Shown here piece after piece: positions 11,071 to 22,674 of a DNA stretch of 64,000 nucleotides (within the stretch, counting starts at the first letter, position 1; every line of letters begins with the position of its first letter). Location of the stretch: assembly GCA_021399435.1 (NCBI GenBank), contig JAJTUP010000047.1:248001-312000 (forward strand), in the 5' to 3' direction. Below the pieces are notes generated by a model. It was given only the letters and a program-made list of their open reading frames with translations. It was not told the origin of the DNA and ran no database searches. Made by a program: the position numbers and the translations under genes. The stretch is from Diaporthe sp. PMI_573. Lineage: Eukaryota; Ascomycota; Sordariomycetes; Diaporthales; Diaporthaceae.

Positions 11071-12439
11071 GCTATCTCTAATAGTAGTTAGAAGTCTAGT
11101 AATAAAGTCTATACTAAGTTCTTATATAGGGCCTGATAGAATTAGTAATAAAGCAAGCTCTCTATATAGACAATAACGTAGCGTAGATATATATTAGTAC
11201 ATTATGTAAAAGCACACATAGTCCGCAACAGAGGCCTTTAAGCCTAGCTAGTAAAAATGTCTTTTAACTAGGATTTGTATCTACATTTACCCCTAGTACC
11301 TGCTTAGTAGCTTATTATAATAGGTTTGTAGGATCTCTTATTATAAGGCTTCTTATTCTAGTATATATATATATCCCTTTTAGTATAGTAGCCCGTCTCA
11401 AAACTTATAACCAGAACTATCCAAAATAGTACTGTTTAAGGATTTGATTCTTTTAATAACAGCCTAAATTATAGGGTCTTTCCCCTAGGCTTTATAAATT
11501 AAGTCTAATAGTAGAGAGTAGGGCCCTTAGTATATTATATCTGCGTCGCTAATGTACACCTAGACCTAGACTCTTATTATAAACTACCCCTATAGAAGAG
11601 CTATAAACTTAAGCTAATATTTTATTAGGGAGAAATTAAGTTTTAAGACCTCTTATACTTTAGTATTTTTAATTATAGCCTTAAACTAGGCCTGCTGTTA
11701 GTCTTCTAGATAGAATCGTGTATTTTTCTTGATGGTTGTAACTATCTTTAATTCTAGAGTTGAGATCTAACTTAAATTTAGAGGCTTTTCTTCTAATATA
11801 TAGTTAGGTCTTCTTAATAGGCTATTTACCAGGTTTGTTTTCCTAGAGTAGTGTTTAATAGTAAAATTAAATCTAGCTAAATACATTAGCTATTAAACCT
11901 ATTTCTATATTAGTTCTTTTTACTTTATAAAGCTATAAAGATTATTGTAATTAGAAAGAATTATAACTAGCTCTTGTGCCCCTTTAAGGTACTATTACTA
12001 ATACTTAAAACTCTTAACTATAGTACTTAATTCCTTGTTATAGGTCGTCTAATTAAGCTTAGCTCCTAAGAACTTTTTTGACTAAAAAGTAATTAGATAC
12101 TATTAAGATTTACCCTTGTAGTAATGTTGTTATAAGATTACTAATATGGTAGCTCTGTCTAATACATTATACTTGATTTAAGTAGGAAGTATAAGGTTAT
12201 AGTGTTAGAGAAGAGGTGCTTGTTAGAACCTCGTCTTAAGCTCCTTAAATACCTTTTATATCTTAGTATTTTCTAGGGTAAAGAAATCTATCCTCCCTAG
12301 CTTTTAGCTATGTTTTATACCCTTTAGTTACTTATTAAGTAGTTATATAATTTTTAAGTAATCTTTAATAAACCTTTAATAGAAGTTATAAAAACCTAGA
12401 AAGACCTAAATATTATAGTAGGTTATTAGTATAGGCTAT

Positions 12440-13100
12440 TCTTAAATAGTCTTGATCCTATTAGGGTCTATTTAGACTCCCTTCCTTCTAACTAAAAATC
12501 CTAGAAACTCGATCTCCTTTTAAAAAAAACAATACTTCTTAATATTACTATATAACTCTACTATTATAAGATAATCTATAATTATTTATATATACTTCTT
12601 ATATTCTTCCTTACTTCTAGAGAAAATTAAGATATTATCTAAGTAAATAATTATATAAATATTAATATAATCTCCTAAAACCTTAGTAATAAAAGATTAA
12701 AATATGGCTGGTATATTAGTTAATCTAAATAGTATTACTCTAAATTTATAATATCTATATTAAGTATAAAAAGTAGTCTTTTATTCATTACCTTCTTAAA
12801 TACAAATCTAATAATATATATTTATTAAATTAATCTTAGAGAAAAACTATATACCTGATAGTTAATCTAGAATCTCTAAAACTAGTAGTAAGGGATACTA
12901 ATTTTTTATTATTATTTTATTTAGAGCCTTATAATTAATATAAAGTTAAAGGGTTCTATCTTTTTTTAGTATAAATAAAACTAGTATACTAGCAAGACTT
13001 TTACTATAGGTAATTTACCCTAACTTTAAACTCTCTTTAAGCCATTCTCTTAAGACCTTAAGTTTTATTAATAAGAGTAGGTATAGGGGTAGAAAAGGGG
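12440..13100 (-). pseudogene. Gypsy reverse transcriptase
   Basis: At 12648-12600 the minus strand reads IYLDNILIFSRSKEEYK. This is the catalytic YLDD box with the second Asp changed to Asn (GAT to AAT), followed by the usual IFS and later FLKEIEFLG. The enzyme would be dead even without the many stops. Confidence 0.88.
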
Positions 13101-14099
13101 GTAAAGTCTTCTTTTCTAGCTCTATTATATAATCTACTTTCTTTCTTAATAGTAATTCCTTAGCCTAGTCCTTAATGAAAAACTCCTTTAATCCTTTTAG
13201 TTATAAGTATATTTAAGACAAATCTAGGGGTAACTTCTCCTCTTTATCTATCTCTTAAGGCTCTTACTAACTTCTCTCTTTTTGTTTTGCTAGACTAGAA
13301 GGTTTAGTAGTAGGAAGGACTATATAATAATAGGAGACCTTTCCTTAATTCTTTATAAAAGACTTTATAGTCTGTTCTACTATATAAATCTTATCCTATT
13401 AAAGCTATTAATCCTTTAGATAACTTTTAAGCCCTATTTAAAAATATTTTAAACCTAGGGTATCTAATAATAAAATAAACTCTAAGTATTTTCTTTTAAT
13501 TATAATATAATCTTGCGTCTCTTTCCTCTAATTTCTAAAATAGTCTTTAAGTAATAAAGGTACTTAATAGATATTATAAGTAAGAACTATAGTTTTTTAA
13601 ATTCCTACTATAGATACTAATATCTTTATAAATAATTTAAGGCTAAACTTCTTAATAAAAGAAATACTAATTAAGTCTACTTATACCTATATATTTAAAT
13701 TAACCTTGATATGTCTTTAACTATGCTTTGTGGTTACTTTACCTAAGATTATAAATATCTTTTAGACTTTAACTATCTCTTTTTCTACTTTTAGGTATAG
13801 TTACTAGTCTCTCTCTTTAACCTTGGACACTATTCCTATAGGTGGTTAAGAGGTACTTCGACTCTCTCTCCCTTAGTTCTAACCTTAATAGCCCCTAGAC
13901 TAATAGTTACTACAGCTTTATACTTAATTTATTAATATTATGGTTTCTGCTAGTACTGGATAGTTTAGAGCATAGTAGTAGGTACTTTTATACTTATAGT
14001 ATATAGTTATCTTACTTGTTTTGTCTAGGGGATTTAGCTTTAGGGTTGCTTTAGAGGTACTTTCCTAAGTGTTTTGATTTAGCGGGGTATAAGAACCCC

Positions 14100-15057
14100 T
14101 ACCCTAGAATCTTTAGCCTCTGCCTTAGCCTTGTAGCTAGGGGTTATTTAGAGTTTTTTTCCTTAAATTTATAATACTTTTTAAGAAGTTTCCTCCTCTA
14201 ATACTTTCTAAGAAGTTTCCTTCTCGCCTTTTTTTATTAGGGGTTCTGCTAGTTCCCCCTTGTTTTAGGCCTATCTCCTTATATTTTCTCTTTCTAACCC
14301 TTTTTAGGGTATTAACCTAAATTACTTAGGTAACTTTAACCATCTTATCTCTAGTCTCTAGCATACTTAGGGTATATTTTGTTTAAATCTCTAGTAATAT
14401 CTATTTTAATAACCTTAAGAGAAAGAATTTAGCCCTTAAACTATTACTTCTTATTTCTTATTTTAATTTTAATGTTTCGAGGTACTGGTAAAAGGTTTAT
14501 AGATCTTGGTTTTCTTGTTAGTAAGTAGTATTAATTAAGTTTTAAATAATACCTGATATACCTTAGGGATTCTTCTTGAAATTAGAGCTGAAAGTTTTGA
14601 ACTCGTCCTACTTATAATAGTTAAATATAGACTTGTCTTTTCTTCTTAAGGATTTTATATAAGTATCCTAGTAGTTTTAATACTCCTTCTTGATGTAGTC
14701 TAATATATGTATTACTTTTGTCTTGTTATTATAGAGGGTTTGTGGTTGTAAGATATAGGCCCTTTCTATGTTTATTATCTAGCTATTATATTACTAAAGG
14801 GTATAGGCTATAGGTAGTAAAGTAATATTAGCTAGCTTTAGGTCTTTTAACTTGACTTTGATAGTTGTTTGAGCTACTTCTAGAGTATTGATTCTTTACT
14901 AAAGTAGTTAATTACGTTCTTATTCTTGTACTAGGGTATTATTGAGCTGAAGTGTTTTTAAGCTACCCTTGGTATCATTGTAACTTCTTTGGGATCTTCC
15001 CTTTCTTTTACTAGTCTTTGGTAGTATTGTGGGTAGTGTGGTAAGAAGAATCAGAAT
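14100..15057 (-). pseudogene. Gypsy gag region
   Basis: The first coding region after the 5' LTR. The minus strand shows a helix-rich charged segment near 14950-14850 (QLNNTLVQ, EVAQTTIKVKLKDLK) like gag coiled-coil starts. No intact frame. Confidence 0.5.
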
Positions 15058-15251
15058 TATAATGGGCTCTGTACTAGGTATGATGGTCTGGTGAACTGGG
15101 AAGGCTAGTATGTATATTAGGTATAGGTATGGTGCAAGACTGATTCTTGCCCCCCTTAAGTCTGAGACGTGGGGGCTTCGGGTTCCTTTTTAGAAGGGCC
15201 TTCGCCGGGGCTATACCGGGGCTTTCCCGTGGCTTCCGCCCGGCCGTTACA
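15058..15251 (-). repeat. Gypsy LTR, right copy (5' LTR of the element)
   Basis: 194 bp, the same length as the left copy. It carries mostly C-to-T differences on the plus strand. Confidence 0.92.
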
Positions 15252-15256
15252 CTATT

Positions 15257-15463
15257 AAAGCTTTGAATGATATAGCTGGCCTAAACAGTATTATACTAAC
15301 TTTACTTATTTTTAGAGTATATCTATAAATAAGCTAGGACTTACTACTATTACCTAATATTATATAAAGGGTAGAAGCTGTGTAGAAGGCTATGAAAATA
15401 CTGAGAGGAATTTATATGGAAGTTAATATTAACTAGGTAATTAATATAAGGAATGGCCTATAT
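15257..15463 (+). pseudogene. Copia integrase, continuation
   Basis: Directly after the gypsy target duplication the copia frame resumes: KALNDIAGLNSIILTLLIFR, then ISQDLL and AV*KAMK. It joins in frame with the ETIL*IAI segment ending at 7448. It is interrupted again at 15469. Confidence 0.82.
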
Positions 15464-15468
15464 ATATA

Positions 15469-16000
15469 TGTTAAACGGAAACGCTTGTGTGGGCGCTGTA
15501 TGTAAGGGGTTACCCTAGACTTCACGTAGAGAGTTACCCTAGACTTGGCACTTTTTCGGCTAAGTGCCTATGTGGCGTGCGTGCCGGCAGATGAGTTTGG
15601 TGGCCGTGAGTCGATTTTTTGGGCTATTGTAAGACCCTAACTTCGAACCTCTGTATTCCCCTTATTTCTTACCCAAAAAGCATGTAACCTAGTTTATTAG
15701 ATAGCCTGATTTCTGAAGTTTATCTGTATTTAGTTTGGTTACTGTCAGGGTTAGGGTTGGCTGGTTATTTAAAGCCAAAGATAGTGGGTCCGAGGGCCGA
15801 ATTTTCCGGCCTCCCTATCTACGCACCAGAGCCAACCACAGCGTGCCTAGGGTTAAGACAATGTCGGAGAGACTGTGAGGAGGGCTGACAGAAGCCCACT
15901 CAAATTCAATGCAAAGTTATCCAAACCATTCTCAAGCGTCCCACCAAGACCTCCAGTGCACCCTACTGCTACCTGACCATTTAATCCACTAACCTTCAGA
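15469..16000. mobile_element. 532-bp insertion, probable solo LTR, not RIP-degraded
   Basis: A balanced-composition block starting TGTTAAACGG and ending CTAACCTTCAGA, flanked by ATATA on both sides (15464-15468, 16001-16005). Removing it and one ATATA restores the copia reading frame from RNGLYI into YKVLS. The 3' end lacks a perfect CA, and the flanks are low complexity, so the LTR identity is probable rather than proven. Confidence 0.6.
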
Positions 16001-16005
16001 ATATA

Positions 16006-17880
16006 TAAAGTACTTTCTCTTCTACTAAGAAGTAAAGTTATAATTTAGAGAGAGAATAAGGGATAAACCAGACTATACGAAATTAAAGGAATTAAAGGAT
16101 ATATAATTACTATAGATATAGTTAATAGGCTAACCTAGTTTTATGCAATATATATCAAACCCTATTATTAATCTAACGAGATTATATAACTACTAGATGA
16201 TAATCTTTTAGAACTACCTCTTTTAGAGCAAATTTAACTAAGGAAGAGAGGAAGACTAAGAAAGTATTCTATATAATCCTTACTAAGACTCTTTCTTACC
16301 TAAAAGAAGAGAGATAACTACAAGTTAGCTGTTAAGCTTTGCCAAGATAATATTATCACTACTTTAGGGGCCCTATATAAAGAATCAGACACTATAAAAA
16401 TTAATACCCTAGTAAATAAAGAAGTCTTTTACTTTATATAATATAACCTAATAGTATATAAGGTACTAAGAGTCTACAAGACATATATAATATGAGAGAT
16501 TAAGAATAAGTTAACTAGACTAGTCGAAAAGTTAAGATTTGTTATATAAGGCTATAGTAATAAGGGTAAAGAAATTATTTTTACCTAAGTACCTATAATT
16601 TAATAGATAAGCCAGTATATAATTCTAGTCTTAGGACTAATTCTTATATTATACTTTAATATAAGGGGGGAGCTTTAAGACATTATTTAGGTATATATTT
16701 AGTTATATAACCTACTTACAAGGATAATTATTATATAACTATTAGTAGAGCTATAGGATAGATACCTTCTAGATATAGTCCTTTTAATTAAAAAGCCATT
16801 ATATAGCCTTATAGAGTCTAGCCTCTACTAGTATAAGACCTATTATATATATTATACTAAATCTCTAAAGATATTAGTTTCTATATATAACCTATATTTA
16901 CTGTTTACTATAGATGGCCTAGAATTTTTTAGAATTATAGAACTTTAGATAAACAATACCTTGATCTTTACTACTATATAATTCTTAAAAAGAGAGGAAG
17001 AAAAACTCTAGAAAAAAGGATTCTATATAAAGCCAAAGACAATTCTAAAAGAAAATACCCTAATTAACTTTAACGGTAGACAAATTTAGAAAAATAAGGA
17101 TAATATTATCCTTATTTAGAAAGGCTAAGCAAACTAGCTTTATATAATTAATATAGACAAAGAAGACGCACCTTAATAATATATTATACAATATATAAGA
17201 GGAGTATATATAGCTTTGATCTATTAACTAGAAGCATTGTATAACTTATTAATAGCTATTTAAGTTAAGAATCCTGAGGAAAAGGATATAGAGACCTTAA
17301 ATGTATAACTAGGGTGGCAAATAGAGAACCCTAAAAGAGGGCTAATCTATATACTACTTAAACTTAATTATATAAAGATATATATCTTTATAAATAACTT
17401 ATTTGTAAATAATAAGGACCTTATATTACAACTTAGATTTATTATTATACTAGTTATAGAAACTAGCTATATAGAAACTAATTTTAAGATCTTTAGAAAC
17501 ATTATACACTAGAGCTTAACTAAGTATAAAAGGGTAACCTAGAGTATATTAGTAAGCAAGCTATATAGCATAATAACTAGATTTGATAGTAGTATAGTGC
17601 TTAATATAACAATAAATAGAATTATAGACTATTTAGCTATACTAAGAGTCTTAATAGTAATCTATTTAGATTTATAATTACTATATAAATGCCTGGTAAA
17701 GCTAGGAATTATAGATGAAAAGAGACTTATAATAGATATTATATTTTTTAGGGAATTATATAAGAGGAAAGAAATTTTCGAGGTATAATAGATTAATAAC
17801 CAAGATAACCTAGTAGATACTTATATAAAGAAGACACTAAATTTAGCACTAGAGTAACTTATTTCTACTAATAGACTAAA
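16006..17880 (+). pseudogene. Copia reverse transcriptase and RNase H
   Basis: The RT opens with LRFVI*GYSNKGKEIIFT and a DII*VYI*L segment (family consensus DITQAY-like), then LYSLIESSLYWYKTYY. The catalytic region EFFRIIEL*INNTLIFTT has both Asp residues turned into Asn. RNase H follows from about 17150 (QYIIQYIRGVYIALIY, then KLYSIITRFDSSIVLN, YKCLVKLGII, INNQDNLVDTYIKK), ending near 17870. Confidence 0.85.
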
Positions 17881-18159
17881 GATTAGGATTAAAGTATATA
17901 TAGATTATCTAGACTAAAAAGAATAGAGGAAAAAGATAGAGACTACTTAGGTTTAGAGTTATACTAGAAATTAAACCTAGGCCTTTAGCTGAAAAGCTAG
18001 AATCCTTCTAACTAAACTATACAACTAGAATAAGACCCTTATTGTCTTTATTAAAAGAAAAGGAAAAGATATGCTTATAAGAAGGGGTAGGGGAAGAGGT
18101 AGCTGATTTAATTATATAAGGATAGACTAAAAAGGGTAAGAAGAAAAGACTATAAAATA

Positions 18160-18330
18160 GGCCTAAGATATATAATAGACAGGCCTAGGATATAGCTAGA
18201 ATAGCTCTAGGATATATAAAGAATATGGCTAGGATAACTTAAGATATAGCCAGGATACTTTAGGATATATAAGGATAGAGCTAGGATATTTTAAGATATG
18301 GCTAGGATATTTTGGCTGTATAAAAAGTAA
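18160..18330. repeat. Degenerate tandem repeat, about 24-bp unit
   Basis: Variants of GGATATGGCTAGGATA followed by an (A/C)TTTAG step repeat about seven times. Confidence 0.7.
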
Positions 18331-19290
18331 CTAAAGGTAGACCCAGGGTAGGGTTAGGCTATATAAGAACGGCTAAGAATACTATTATAGCCTGGGAGAA
18401 AGTAAAAACAGGGGATACTTTAGATAAAAGCTTGTATCTTGTGGGAACAGGATTATATAGAAATTAAGTTAAGAGAAGTTTAGATTTAATATATAAAAAA
18501 GAATTATTGTATAAGTAGAGTGGGAGGAGAGCCTATTATTAGAGAAAATCTACTGTATAAAAAACTTGATCTCTTACTACCTAAGATCTACTGTATAACC
18601 TAACCTACTTAGAACTAGAATTAATAACCTAGGTATTGTGCTATAAGTTAATTACTGTAGGCTTGTGTTTAACCTTAGGGCTTGGGGTATCTTTAGTATT
18701 AGACTCTTTATTATCTAAAGAATCCTTATTGCTTAAATTAGACGGCTAATTGTTGTTATAATGGTTGTAATGATTTCTGTATAACTGCCACACATACTCT
18801 ACACAAGTACCCCTATAGAATCTATTAAGGCGCAAGTAATGCTTAAAGTGCTTGGTTATATAATAGTTGCTACATTTTTGCGAGCAACGGCTAGCTATAT
18901 TTCTGCGCGACTAAATGAGGATTGTATGAAAGTAGCTTTCCTGGTAAATAATCTTGGCCCAGGCCTCCTGTATTGTGTTGCCCTTGGCTATTTATATGGT
19001 AATGTTGATAGACGGGAGACGGCAAGTACTATACTCTTTGTCCTAGACTCTTAGTTAGTACGAGGTATAGTTGAGGTAAGAAGGGTAGTATGAATACTGG
19101 TGTACATTGTGAGCAGAAAGGCCCGATTTGTAGTAGAGGAAGTCGGGATATTTAGGTAGTTTACCCTATTGAAGTTATTAACGAATATACTGCTAAATTG
19201 AGGCTGGGTGTTTGCTATTGTTTAAAGAAGTTGAGAAGTTTTGGTTTAAAGTTTGATTTGAAAAACGTATAATAATATATATAGTAGAGT

Positions 19291-19325
19291 GTATGTGTGT
19301 GTGTGTGTAGGTGTGTGTGTTGTAT
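19291..19325. repeat. (GT)n microsatellite
   Basis: A short GT run with single interruptions. Confidence 0.9.
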
Positions 19326-19697
19326 GTTGAAAAGGGAAGAGGAAAGGGAAGTGAAGAAAGGGAAGTAGGCAAAAGCCTTGAAGGCATACGGTGCTTTAGT
19401 AATTAGTTAGTGTACCTACTACTAGTATGATAAACTTAAGTGAGTGAGTTACTACCTTTAGAAGGCAGCTCTTGTGGCCCTTCTTTGAGAAGCTCTTTTT
19501 GTGTAAAAGGGAAGGGTTTGAAAAGGGTAGTGTTTTACGTATGTATGGTGCAATCTTGATTTGTATGGGAAACAAAGGAAAAGGCAGCACAACCTGCCTA
19601 CGTTAGAAGCTTTGAAAAGCTGTTGTGTACAAGTAGCTTAACCTGCTTGTATAACTAGTCTGCAAGTGTACGGTACTTATAAAGAAAAGATTGTTAG

Positions 19698-19900
19698 TGT
19701 TGGAATAGCATTAAGTATAGCTGTATGCTTGAGCCTTGATACTGAAGGGATGACTAAGTAGACCGCCTTGGCGTGGGTATGTATATTGTGCCTACTGTGC
19801 GGAGGTCTCCCTTCTCTCTTAGTTAGAAGAATAAGCAAGAATCAACCAACTAAACCTAATTGTCTAACGATATGTACGTACGTACAAAGCCTATTTAACA
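19698..19900 (+). repeat. Copia right LTR
   Basis: 203 bp, TGTTGG to TTTAACA. It is followed by the TAAAT target duplication. Confidence 0.92.
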
Positions 19901-19983
19901 TAAATAAATAGTTAAATAAATCTTTTTATTATATATACCCTTTAAGCTTTAAAATTTTGTTTAATAATATTTAAATAGTTTAA

Positions 19984-20054
19984 AGTATTATAGTTTAGTA
20001 GTAAAATTTTAACTATTAAATGTTAAAGACTTAGGTTTATTTCCTAGTAGTATT
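19984..20054 (+). pseudogene. tRNA-like fold, RIP-degraded
   Basis: 71 nt. The acceptor arms AGTATTA (19984-19990) and TAGTATT (20048-20054) pair over 7 bp with G-U pairs. A D-arm/A-box-like TAGTTTAGTAGTAAAA follows. The T arm is TTAGG, a 7-nt loop TTTATTT, then CCTAG, matching a B box GGTTCRANTCC after C-to-T change. An anticodon-like stem TTTAAC/GTTAAA closes an 8-nt loop, so the anticodon is uncertain. It could be a dead tRNA gene or the head of a tRNA-derived SINE. Confidence 0.5.
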
Positions 20055-20944
20055 CTCTATTTTAAACGCTATTAAACACTTATTTCTTTTTTTTTTACTT
20101 ATTTTACTTAAATAAATACTTAAATAAGTACTTAAATAAATAGTTAATAACTTATAATTTAGTTAGTTATTTACTTACTTAGTTAGTAACTAATACTAAA
20201 AACTAAGGTTTTTTTTCTAAAAATAGATTTTTTTTAATAACTATAGTACTAAATTTAGTTAGTTAGTAAATACTAAGCTAGTTTTAGTCAAGCCCTAAAA
20301 AATAATAACTAATTAATACTATAGTACCTATTTAATTAGTTAGTATTAGTCAAGCTAATTACTAAGCTAACTAACTAAATTTAATGCCCTGACAAGCACC
20401 CACCTGCAACGGGCCCTGTCCACTCTCGCCGCTGAAGCCCCAGCTTCACACTGGCTTCATCATCATTCTAAAATAAACAGCTAGTGTTGACGGATGCTCG
20501 TCTTGCGGACTCCTGACTCACAAGTGAAAGCAACCAGCTACAGTAGCATAAACAGAACTGCTCCCAAATGCGCCACGCCCGTCGCCGGCGAACTCTGCTT
20601 CTTGCGACAGGACCCCCCCCCCCTTCCAGCTTACACCCATTCCGCACTGGCAATGGATAATGTCAAACGTGAATTATTAAGTCCCTAAGCTGTCGTTGGT
20701 GTTTCGCTGATTTGCAGGCTCTATACCAGCCATGCGCGCGTGCAGAAACTTATGCTATTCATTCATGGGAGAACAGTCTTTCCCATCACTATGAGCCATC
20801 ACATCTACTTGCTAGGGGTTAGCGGCAAGAGTGGATATAGATACGTGGGTAGAACATAGTTATATGGGGATTTTAGATGCATGATAGTGTACAAAACTGG
20901 AACCGTATGTGCCACCACATGTGCAGGGACGAGACTACCATCTC
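20055..20944. other. AT-rich edge then normal DNA, no gene seen
   Basis: To about 20395 it is RIP-type AT-rich DNA with short repeats of ACTAATTAATACTATAGTAC. After the GC jump at about 20395 it is probably 3' flank of the next gene. No supported reading frame. Confidence 0.6.
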
Positions 20945-22366
20945 TTAATAGTGCGGCAGAAACAGGGTCCAATCCACGTACTCAAATGCACTCTGTGGCA
21001 GCTTCCTCAGACCCAAGAACATCTCTATTATGGTGAAGGCGCGCGCGATCAAATAAAGCGTGAACACTGACCCACTCGCCCCGCACTCCCATGTCTCCGG
21101 GAAGTCTTCAGCGGTCAGCTGTGGCTCCTCAGGTCGCAAGGCGCGCTCCTCGCGCAGCGCCGGCAGCTTCTTGGGAGTAAAGATCATGCAGTGCCAGAGT
21201 TCGACCATCCTGTCCCGCTTGATGACTGCGATGACTTCGGCGAGCCAAAAGATGGCTGCCGTCACAAACATGATCATGGTGGCGATGCGCCATGCGAGCT
21301 GCTCGCCTGCCGTGGGGAACCGGTAACTCCACCCAAATAGGTGGATGGCATCCGTGAAGAGCGTGACGACGATGAGGATTACCTGCCGAATTCCGCGTAT
21401 ATGCGGGAAACGGTCGTTAGGGAACCGCGTGAGCGGCCGCTCCCGTGGACCGGCGGGGATGTGTATGAAGGCCATGATGTTTGCGGACCACGACGGACCC
21501 ATGTTGTCGACAAAGTCGAGCGGCGTCATGACATAGGGGTCCTTGGCGATATCGCCCGCTGCGACGAGAATTTCGGCCATGGAGGAGTTGATGTGCAGTG
21601 GGATCGATGTCATAACGTCGGCGGGCTTGTGCATCCAGACGAAGAGGATGGCGAGGCTGCACGTTGCGTTGGAGACTGCTCCGAGCTCGATGGTGGTGAT
21701 GGCCAGGTTTTGGATCCGTCGCGCCGCGACGCTGATGAGCAGATAGGCGATCTGGCAGAAGTTGAGGAGTTTTACCAGCATGTCAGCCTTGCTCCTGTCC
21801 CAGATCTCACGCTCGTCGATCAGGGGCAGGGGCGTATAGCCGTTCTCCACCAGCCAGATCAAGTGCTTGTTATTGACGGGGAAGGGGGTGCTGTCTCTAG
21901 GGTGTAGGACGATGCCTCCCATGTCGGCGAAGAAGGCATGGCGCATGGTCCAGTTTGGATGACCCAGCTTCTTGAAACCCTGGACCCCCCTGTGCGCGCT
22001 TTCGTACTGACCGGCCGCGGCGCCGAGGACGAACTCGGGGCCGAGGATGGCGTGGTTCATCCATCGCAGCTTCCGGAGGAAGATGGTCGTCTTGGTGTCA
22101 CTCTTCGAGGGTATATTTAGGCAGAGCAAGGTCCATGAGCAAAGAAAGACGGTAAAGAGGCAGGTCCATATGATATCGATGGTGCCGCGGTTGTTTAGCT
22201 GGGAAACCCAGCCGGATATAAATGGGTCAGGGTCGTCCGTGGTATTCACGGGAGGATCTTCAAGTTGACTACATCGGTTAGCAGACGTCCAGGGCCCATG
22301 CTTTGGAAACCATATGCCACCAATACCTTACCTGAAGTTTGCCTCATCCGGGAGTAGGCTAGTCAT
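20945..22366 (-). CDS. Fungal multi-pass membrane protein of unknown function
   Basis: Two exons: 22366-22332 (MTSLLPDEANFS...) and 22268-20945. The 63-bp intron has donor GTAAGG, branch GCTAAC and acceptor TAG; 452 codons in total. The N-terminal half carries the conserved core of a family widespread in Pezizomycotina: GTIDIIWTCLFTVFLCSWT, a membrane segment, RKLRWM, GPEFVLGAAAGQY, MRHAFFADMGG and WDRSKADMLVK. Further membrane segments lie near ITTIELG and in the last 200 residues (VILIVVTLFTDAIHLFG, ATMIMFVTAAIFWLAEVIAV). No catalytic motif is known to me for this family. The coding sequence shows no RIP damage although the transposon nest ends 550 bp away. Confidence 0.9.
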
Positions 22367-22674
22367 CTCGGGGGTGCAGCCTGGAGACCCGCTCAAGGGG
22401 AAGACAATAGAAAGCAAAGCAGTAGACTAATGAACATGTCAGGTCGGTAAGGCACCTTCCCGTTTGACTGGCCAACCGAAGGCAACGCGGCAACCCTCCC
22501 CTCCTACCCCCAGCGCGTGTCAAAACTGCTCTTTTCGCAAAGCCGCTGATAAGGTGTTTTGTTGCTCCCTTCCTTCTACCTTCCACGTCAACGCCCCCTC
22601 CCTTTCATTTTCACTCGCTCACAACGCGCGTGGACCGGCGCACGCCGCTTCAACCAGTTGCGTGCCCCCCCGTT

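Larger units (their letters stand above)
7449..15251 (-). mobile_element. Ty3/gypsy chromovirus nested in the copia integrase
   Basis: Two 194-bp LTRs (7449-7642, 15058-15251; TGTAA...TTACA ends) are flanked by CTATT duplications (7444-7448, 15252-15256). Coding order on the minus strand from right to left is gag (about 14950-14100), reverse transcriptase (around 12600), integrase (about 11060-10650) and chromodomain (about 10200-10090). That is the Ty3/gypsy chromovirus order, with integrase after RT. The element is 7.8 kb and heavily RIP-mutated. Confidence 0.93.
17881..19697 (+). other. 1.8-kb unassigned 3' part of the copia element
   Basis: Lies between RNase H and the right LTR. It includes a degenerate tandem array (about 18160-18330), a less mutated stretch (18740-19140) with a 71-codon hydrophobic open frame at 18839-19054, a GT-rich microsatellite, and a purine-rich AAAGAAAAGA (19681-19690) that may be the polypurine tract. 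Nothing was recognised by domain. Confidence 0.45.
4066..19900 (+). mobile_element. Ty1/copia LTR retrotransposon, RIP-degraded, with nested insertions
   Basis: Two 203-bp LTRs (4066-4268 and 19698-19900), both starting TGTTGGAATA, bound the element. It is flanked by TAAAT target duplications (4061-4065, 19901-19905). The internal order gag-like zinc region, protease, integrase, reverse transcriptase, RNase H is that of Ty1/copia on the plus strand. Every frame is riddled with TAG/TAA where CAG, CAA or TGG are expected. Without its insertions (7449-15251 with one CTATT copy, and 15469-16000 with one ATATA copy) the element would be about 7.5 kb. It cannot be autonomous. Confidence 0.92.

Noticed and set aside
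15740..15770. TTAGGGTT-like sequence suggesting an internal telomere repeat
   Set aside because: Only one or two units, inside the 532-bp insertion; chance occurrence.
19193..19590. Two 64-codon minus-strand frames next to the right copia LTR
   Set aside because: One spans the GT microsatellite and neither has a recognisable domain; probably element 3' sequence.
21341..21907. 188-codon plus-strand frame inside the 20.9-22.4 kb gene
   Set aside because: Antisense shadow of the membrane-protein gene.
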